DNA of 47,602 bases, taken from positions 1 through 47,602 of IMG/VR virus record IMGVR_UViG_3300048999_000038; one strand, given 5' to 3'. Below the pieces are notes generated by a model. The model was not told the DNA's origin, ran no database searches, and saw nothing but the letters and a program-made list of their open reading frames with translations. Made by a program: the position numbers and the translations under genes. This document shows, in pieces, positions 44,144 through 47,602 of this stretch; the first letter of the stretch is position 1; the number at the start of each line of letters is the position of its first letter. The stretch is from a virus.

Positions 44144-45925
44144 CTAAAATCCAGCCGATTCGATGCCACCGGCAACCCTCGGGACAGCGGTGCGCTCCAA
44201 AACACCCGGCGAAGCGTGCTTCGCTGGGGCTTCTTCGGCCGCCGCGTTGTCCATGTACTCCCCATGAGCATTAACCACGGCCGACCAGCCATCGATCTTC
44301 TCGGCGGCGCGGGCCTTGTCAGGCTTAACGTTACCCGAGGCGTCCATGGTCACGGCGAGGTTGTCGGTCATCCACACCATCACCGGGTTGCCCGAATGCC
44401 GGTACTTCTTGATCAGGATGAGCCGTTTGATGTCCTTCAGGGGCGCCGAAGCCGTCGCATAGCCCTGTCCACGAGGTACACACTCGTACCCCAGGTCGCC
44501 GATCTTCGTCACTAGCGGGTTCGCGCCCCACCGGTCGAACCCGATCGTCTTCACGTCGAACTTCGCCGCGTCCGACTTCACCCGCTCGTAGATGAAATCC
44601 AGGTCGATCACGTTGCCCGGTGTCAACTTGATGAAACCGTCCCGGATCCACCCATCCGAGTTCCCGGCAGTCCTCAAAGACAGGTCGGGGGCCCTGTCCT
44701 CAGGCAGCCAGAAGCGCCACAGGACGTCAAAACCGCCCTCGCCGTCCGGGAACTCCCACGCCAGCGCCGACAAGTCCTCCACCGCAGACAAGTCGATGCC
44801 GCCGAAACACGCCCGGCCGCCCAGCCGCCACTCATCCACCAGGCCGGCCGTCGCGTTCCACTGAGGCAGCGTGATGTACATGGTGGTCTGCTTTGTGCGG
44901 ATCCCCAGGTGCAAACGCTGGTACGCGGCCAGTTCGGCGGGCGAATTCTGGGCATCCTCAGCCTTTTTCGCCAAATATGGGGCCGTCGGAGAGATCCCAT
45001 ACCCCGGATTCGCCTTCTTCTGGGTCTCCACCGAGTACGGGTCGTCACTGCGCTCCGCACCCCAGATCACGCCGTACGTCGTCGCCGACTTGATCACCCG
45101 CCGCGCCAGCTTCTCGATCTTGTCGCGCTTACGGGCGTAGATCGTGAACGGCGTGCCGTCGTCGGCCGTCGTGATGAACGCCATCAACGGCTGGTCGCGC
45201 GACCCTGTACCCGTCTCCAAGGTCTCCACTAGGGTCGGATCCTTGTGCACATGCAGTTCATCCACGCACCCGAAGTGGATATTCGCGCCATGCTGGGCGT
45301 CCGCGACGTTCGCGATCGGCTTGAAATAGCTGCCCGTCTTCGGATGCGTGATCACCGAAGCGAACGGCTTGACCCGGCCCTTCAATGCCGGCGCCTTGTC
45401 GCACAGCACCTTCACCGGGGCGAACACGAACGACGCCTGCTCCTTCGTCGTCGCCGCCGTCAGGCACTCCGCCCCGTGCTCCCCGTCAGCGGCCAGCATG
45501 TACACCGCCATGCCGCCCAACAGGGTCGATTTGCCGTTCTTACGGGGCACATCGACGTACAACTCACGGATAATCCGCACCCAGCGGTCCGCATCCGAGT
45601 CGAACCGCACCCACCCGAACACCGGGGCGATGATGTACGCCACCTGCCACGGCGCCGGATCCAGCGGCTGCCCCGCCCACTTACCCTTCGTGTGACGCAG
45701 CGAATGGAACACCCGCAACACCTTGTCGACCCGGTCAGGGTCGAACTGGGCGCCCTCAACCCACGAAGGCTCCGGGGTTTTGTGCTGAGGAGGGCAATCC
45801 GGCAACGGAATACCCCGGTCCTCCATATACCAGGCAACCTCAGGGGACAACTTCAGGCGCTTGAGTAGCGCCGCCCGGGACGCCTTCGCCGGGTCCTTAG
45901 AACGGGTTGTCGTCGTCCCCGTCAT
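44144..45925 (-). CDS. terL: terminase large subunit (593 aa)
   Basis: DNA-packaging motor. The ATPase domain has Walker A in VDVPRKNGKST (K132) and a Walker B-like FGCVDELHVHKDP (D222, E223), with C-motif TTADDGT. The nuclease domain has Asp residues in FGGIDLSAVEDLSALAWEF, FDRWGANP and KPDKARAAEKIDGW. The order and spacing are those of HK97-type large terminases. The start overlaps the small subunit by 29 bases. The family is used by both cos and pac phages, so the packaging mode cannot be told. Confidence 0.95.
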   Translation of the reverse strand: MTGTTTTRSKDPAKASRAALLKRLKLSPEVAWYMEDRGIPLPDCPPQHKTPEPSWVEGAQFDPDRVDKVLRVFHSLRHTKGKWAGQPLDPAPWQVAYIIAPVFGWVRFDSDADRWVRIIRELYVDVPRKNGKSTLLGGMAVYMLAADGEHGAECLTAATTKEQASFVFAPVKVLCDKAPALKGRVKPFASVITHPKTGSYFKPIANVADAQHGANIHFGCVDELHVHKDPTLVETLETGTGSRDQPLMAFITTADDGTPFTIYARKRDKIEKLARRVIKSATTYGVIWGAERSDDPYSVETQKKANPGYGISPTAPYLAKKAEDAQNSPAELAAYQRLHLGIRTKQTTMYITLPQWNATAGLVDEWRLGGRACFGGIDLSAVEDLSALAWEFPDGEGGFDVLWRFWLPEDRAPDLSLRTAGNSDGWIRDGFIKLTPGNVIDLDFIYERVKSDAAKFDVKTIGFDRWGANPLVTKIGDLGYECVPRGQGYATASAPLKDIKRLILIKKYRHSGNPVMVWMTDNLAVTMDASGNVKPDKARAAEKIDGWSAVVNAHGEYMDNAAAEEAPAKHASPGVLERTAVPRVAGGIESAGF

Positions 45926-46406
45926 CGGGAGCGCCCGTCTTCCCCAGAGCCATCTCCGCAGTAGGAGACAGGCCGAACTGGGCCGCGAACGAACGCAACT
46001 CGCGCCCCGCAGCCCGCGCGATACTCACATTCGGGTTAGCGATCGGCTTAGACGTCGAGATCGTGCCCCGTGCGTTCTCGATCACCGTCTCCTGCAACAG
46101 GGTCAACCCGTCGATATTCACCGACTCCTGCGCAGTACGGAACGTCGACCACGTCTCGCAATACGCAGCCAGCACCGCGCGATCCTCAGGCTTCAAGATG
46201 TCCAGCACCGACAGCCCCGGAACCACCCGATCCCACTCCCGACGCCCCTCAGGGGACAGCCACGACGGAGCCTCAGGAGCGCGCCGCTTGAACGGCGGAG
46301 GTTTCGGCACATCCCGCCCGCCCGAATCCTTCCCGTTACCCCGGCCCTGGAGCAGGAGAAGCTTCTCCGGTTGCTTCTTCCGCCCCGAGTTCGCATTACC
46401 CGCCAT
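45897..46406 (-). CDS. terS: terminase small subunit, P27 family (169 aa)
   Basis: Start ATG 46406 gives MAGNANSGRKKQPEKLLLLQ, the typical N-terminus (G-R-K-P) of P27-like small terminases. The body (LSPEGRREWDRVVPGLSVLD, KPEDRAVLAAYCETWSTFRT, PNVSIARAAGRELRSFAAQF) matches the family. It recognises the packaging site and guides the large subunit. A short Asp-rich tail (DDGDDDNPF) ends it. Confidence 0.93.
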   Translation of the reverse strand: MAGNANSGRKKQPEKLLLLQGRGNGKDSGGRDVPKPPPFKRRAPEAPSWLSPEGRREWDRVVPGLSVLDILKPEDRAVLAAYCETWSTFRTAQESVNIDGLTLLQETVIENARGTISTSKPIANPNVSIARAAGRELRSFAAQFGLSPTAEMALGKTGAPDDGDDDNPF

Positions 46407-46617
46407 GACTCGGCACCTCGATCCGGTCGTCGGGCAGACCGCACAGGCAGATCGAACCCGGATAGCAGCAGATCTGCCGGTCGTGCGTAGACAGGTCACG
46501 GGTTGGCGCTGTCTGGAGCGATCGGCAGTAACAGGCGCGGCACTCACCCACCGCCTCATGGTTCGGGTGGTAGCAGCGAGGGCACAAGCCAGCCTGCTCG
46601 GCTGCGGAGCCGCCCAT
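46396..46617 (-). CDS. Cys-rich hypothetical protein (73 aa)
   Basis: ATG 46617 overlaps the previous stop (ATGA). The sequence has eight Cys residues in pairs (GLCPRCYHPNHEAVGECRAC, RQICCYPGSICLCGLPDD), probably two zinc ribbons. The stop overlaps the terminase small-subunit start by 11 bases. It is a possible packaging accessory by position only. Confidence 0.7.
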   Translation of the reverse strand: MGGSAAEQAGLCPRCYHPNHEAVGECRACYCRSLQTAPTRDLSTHDRQICCYPGSICLCGLPDDRIEVPSHGG

Positions 46618-46889
46618 CAGGAATCGTCCCAATCGCGATCAGGAGACGGCCGGGCGGCACGCCAGCCGTACTCAGGGCCCGGATTCGAGGGGCGGGCGTC
46701 GGCCATTGCCACCACGACCGGTGCCACCAGCGGCGTTGGCGGCACGCTCACCTCAACGATCGAGTAGCCGTACCCGTCGCCCGGCCCATCCCGGTAAGCC
46801 TCCGCCGCATCCCGATCCCAGTACGCGGCGATCACCTCGCCCGGCGGCTCCGCCTCGTCGGCGGAGAACACCACGAACAAGATGGCCAT
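46617..46889 (-). CDS. hypothetical protein (90 aa)
   Basis: ATG 46889 overlaps the upstream stop (TGATG), with GGAGG in place. The sequence (MAILFVVFSADEAEPPGEVI, AYWDRDAAEAYRDGPGDGYG) resembles small actinophage proteins with a beta-alpha-beta start (F-x-x-F-S-x-D-x-x-x-P) of unknown role. The C-terminal 40 residues are Pro-rich. Confidence 0.68.
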   Translation of the reverse strand: MAILFVVFSADEAEPPGEVIAAYWDRDAAEAYRDGPGDGYGYSIVEVSVPPTPLVAPVVVAMADARPSNPGPEYGWRAARPSPDRDWDDS

Positions 46890-47095
46890 CACCACACCTC
46901 CGGCCGGTCCGGATCATGGCTGCGATGGCGCTCGACCACCGGGATATCGTCCCCGTGACGCTCAACGGCATGCTTCGTCAGCCAGGTCACCCACTCGCCG
47001 CACCGATTGCACCTGATCAGCCGAAGCTCAGCATCGATCGTGTACTCGCGGCGGAGCAGGTCCATCACCAGCTCGTGCTGCGCCTCCGTAGCCAT
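46889..47095 (-). CDS. small zinc-finger-like protein (68 aa)
   Basis: ATG 47095 was chosen because GAGGAG lies at right spacing; the GTG at 47104 would be too close. It contains RCNRCGEWVTWLTKHAVERH, a C-x2-C-x10-H-x4-H zinc finger. It may bind DNA near the packaging end or act as a regulator; both are inference. Confidence 0.72.
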   Translation of the reverse strand: MATEAQHELVMDLLRREYTIDAELRLIRCNRCGEWVTWLTKHAVERHGDDIPVVERHRSHDPDRPEVW

Positions 47096-47100
47096 CGGAC

Positions 47101-47274
47101 TCACTCCTCCCCGAACAGCGGAGCAGGGGTGCGGAAGGTGATGAATTCGTCCCCGTCGTGGACCTCGAACACCGAATGGTCCGTGCCTGGCGTCAACGTG
47201 ACCTGGCCCGTCAACGCGTCGCGCTCCACGCGCGCCACGTACAGGTACTCGCCAGTCCCTTTATGCTTCGCCAT
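47101..47274 (-). CDS. hypothetical protein (57 aa)
   Basis: ATG 47274 has GGAGG upstream. Beta-rich small protein (YLYVARVERDALTGQVTLTP, HSVFEVHDGDEFITFRTPAP). Its role is unknown. It is the second gene of the rightmost operon. Confidence 0.7.
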   Translation of the reverse strand: MAKHKGTGEYLYVARVERDALTGQVTLTPGTDHSVFEVHDGDEFITFRTPAPLFGEE

Positions 47275-47289
47275 CGCGGCCTCCATTCG

Positions 47290-47505
47290 TCACGGTCGGC
47301 TGGGATAAGAATACCTGTGGCACTCCCACAGATGGCGCCGCTCGAACTCCGCCAGCTCCTGAATTGACCCCACGGACGGCACATCCGGGTACGGATTACC
47401 GCAGATCCCTTCATAATAGGCCTCCGGCTTGCCTTCCGTGTCGCAGATGTTGCACACCAGGCTGACGCCACAGTCCTCATCGCCCACCAGCCTCATCGGC
47501 ATCAT
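47290..47505 (-). CDS. hypothetical protein with Cys motif (71 aa)
   Basis: The first gene of the leftward virion operon, with GGAGG before ATG 47505. It contains SLVCNICDTEGKPEAYYEGI and later HLWECHRYSYP, so one CxxC and a Cys/His pair may bind zinc. Starts at 47502 or 47496 are also possible. No family is recognised. Confidence 0.7.
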   Translation of the reverse strand: MMPMRLVGDEDCGVSLVCNICDTEGKPEAYYEGICGNPYPDVPSVGSIQELAEFERRHLWECHRYSYPSRP

Positions 47506-47545
47506 TCGTTGCCTCCGGCATCTAGTCCGTTGCTACCAGCAACCA

Positions 47546-47561
47546 TCGAACGCCTGTTCGA
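47546..47561. promoter_or_regulatory. TCGAAC-N4-GTTCGA dyad near the right end
   Basis: Perfect 6-bp-arm inverted repeat TCGAAC, GCCT, GTTCGA, upstream of the first gene of the virion operon. With its flanks it is an imperfect inverted copy of the left-end site. If the two ends are joined its centre is 103 bp from the 47-62 dyad. It could regulate late transcription or mark the packaging end. Confidence 0.65.
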
Positions 47562-47602
47562 GTAAAACGCAGCCCCATTTTCTGAGACCGCAAACGCTTG
47601 GG

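Noticed and set aside
1-47602. CRISPR arrays, tRNA genes and insertion sequences
   Set aside because: I saw no regular 25-40 base repeats with spacers, no convincing tRNA cloverleaf and no transposase-like protein; a dedicated tRNA scan was not possible here.

Overview
The window reads as one complete, or nearly complete, genome of a temperate, long-tailed (siphovirus-type) phage of a high-GC actinobacterium. The evidence is strong GC bias, frequent GTG starts, and gene families I associate with actinomycetes and their phages (DUF6221-like, DUF6197-like, DUF935-like portal, P27-type small terminase). The host genus cannot be fixed from sequence alone. Every gene I accept lies on the minus strand, so the genome is shown in reverse of the usual orientation and should be read from right to left. 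Most neighbouring genes overlap by 1-8 bases (ATGA, GTGA or TGATG junctions). No stretch over 300 bases lacks a gene. I saw no tRNA, rRNA, CRISPR array or insertion sequence.

Layout from right to left. (1) 47505-46396: five small genes. (2) 46406-34035: packaging, head and neck: terminase small and large subunits, portal, ClpP-like protease with scaffold, decoration protein, major capsid protein, adaptor, a large repeat protein, stopper, terminator-like and gp10-like proteins, major tail protein, and a -1 frameshifted tail chaperone pair. (3) 34018-27427: tape measure with an NlpC/P60 domain, distal tail protein, tail hub and a small tail protein. (4) 27381-25036: lysis and membrane cassette with an amidase endolysin, closed by an intrinsic terminator at 24990-25025. 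(5) 24948-16340: small early or accessory genes under promoters that carry a repeated GTGTAGCTACAC operator. This block holds a queuosine-precursor transporter (VUT/YhhQ) coupled to a DpdA-like guanine transglycosylase. (6) 16339-14404: tyrosine integrase and a small excisionase-like HTH protein. (7) 14341-12043: YqaJ/lambda-exonuclease-type nuclease and RecT. (8) 12050-6026: small genes, including a three-HTH protein, a MazG-like enzyme and a papain-like protease. (9) 5982-4966: ribbon-helix-helix regulator and a replication initiator with an iteron origin inside its coding sequence. (10) 4973-107: zinc-ribbon and HNH genes, a membrane-anchored GH16 glycanase, a possible lipoprotein and small unknowns.

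How it fits together. After entry the phage would replicate through its own initiator and origin using host polymerases, with exonuclease plus RecT for recombination. DpdA and the transporter suggest that it modifies guanines in its DNA with a salvaged 7-deazaguanine. Integrase and the small HTH protein provide lysogeny, although no classical divergently transcribed repressor is visible. Two points stand out beyond the DpdA pair: a 505-residue virion-cluster protein built largely of about 13 degenerate 20-residue repeats, and three TCGAAC/GTTCGA dyads that fall about 103 bp apart once the two ends of the window are joined, which implies that the ends are adjacent in the living genome.
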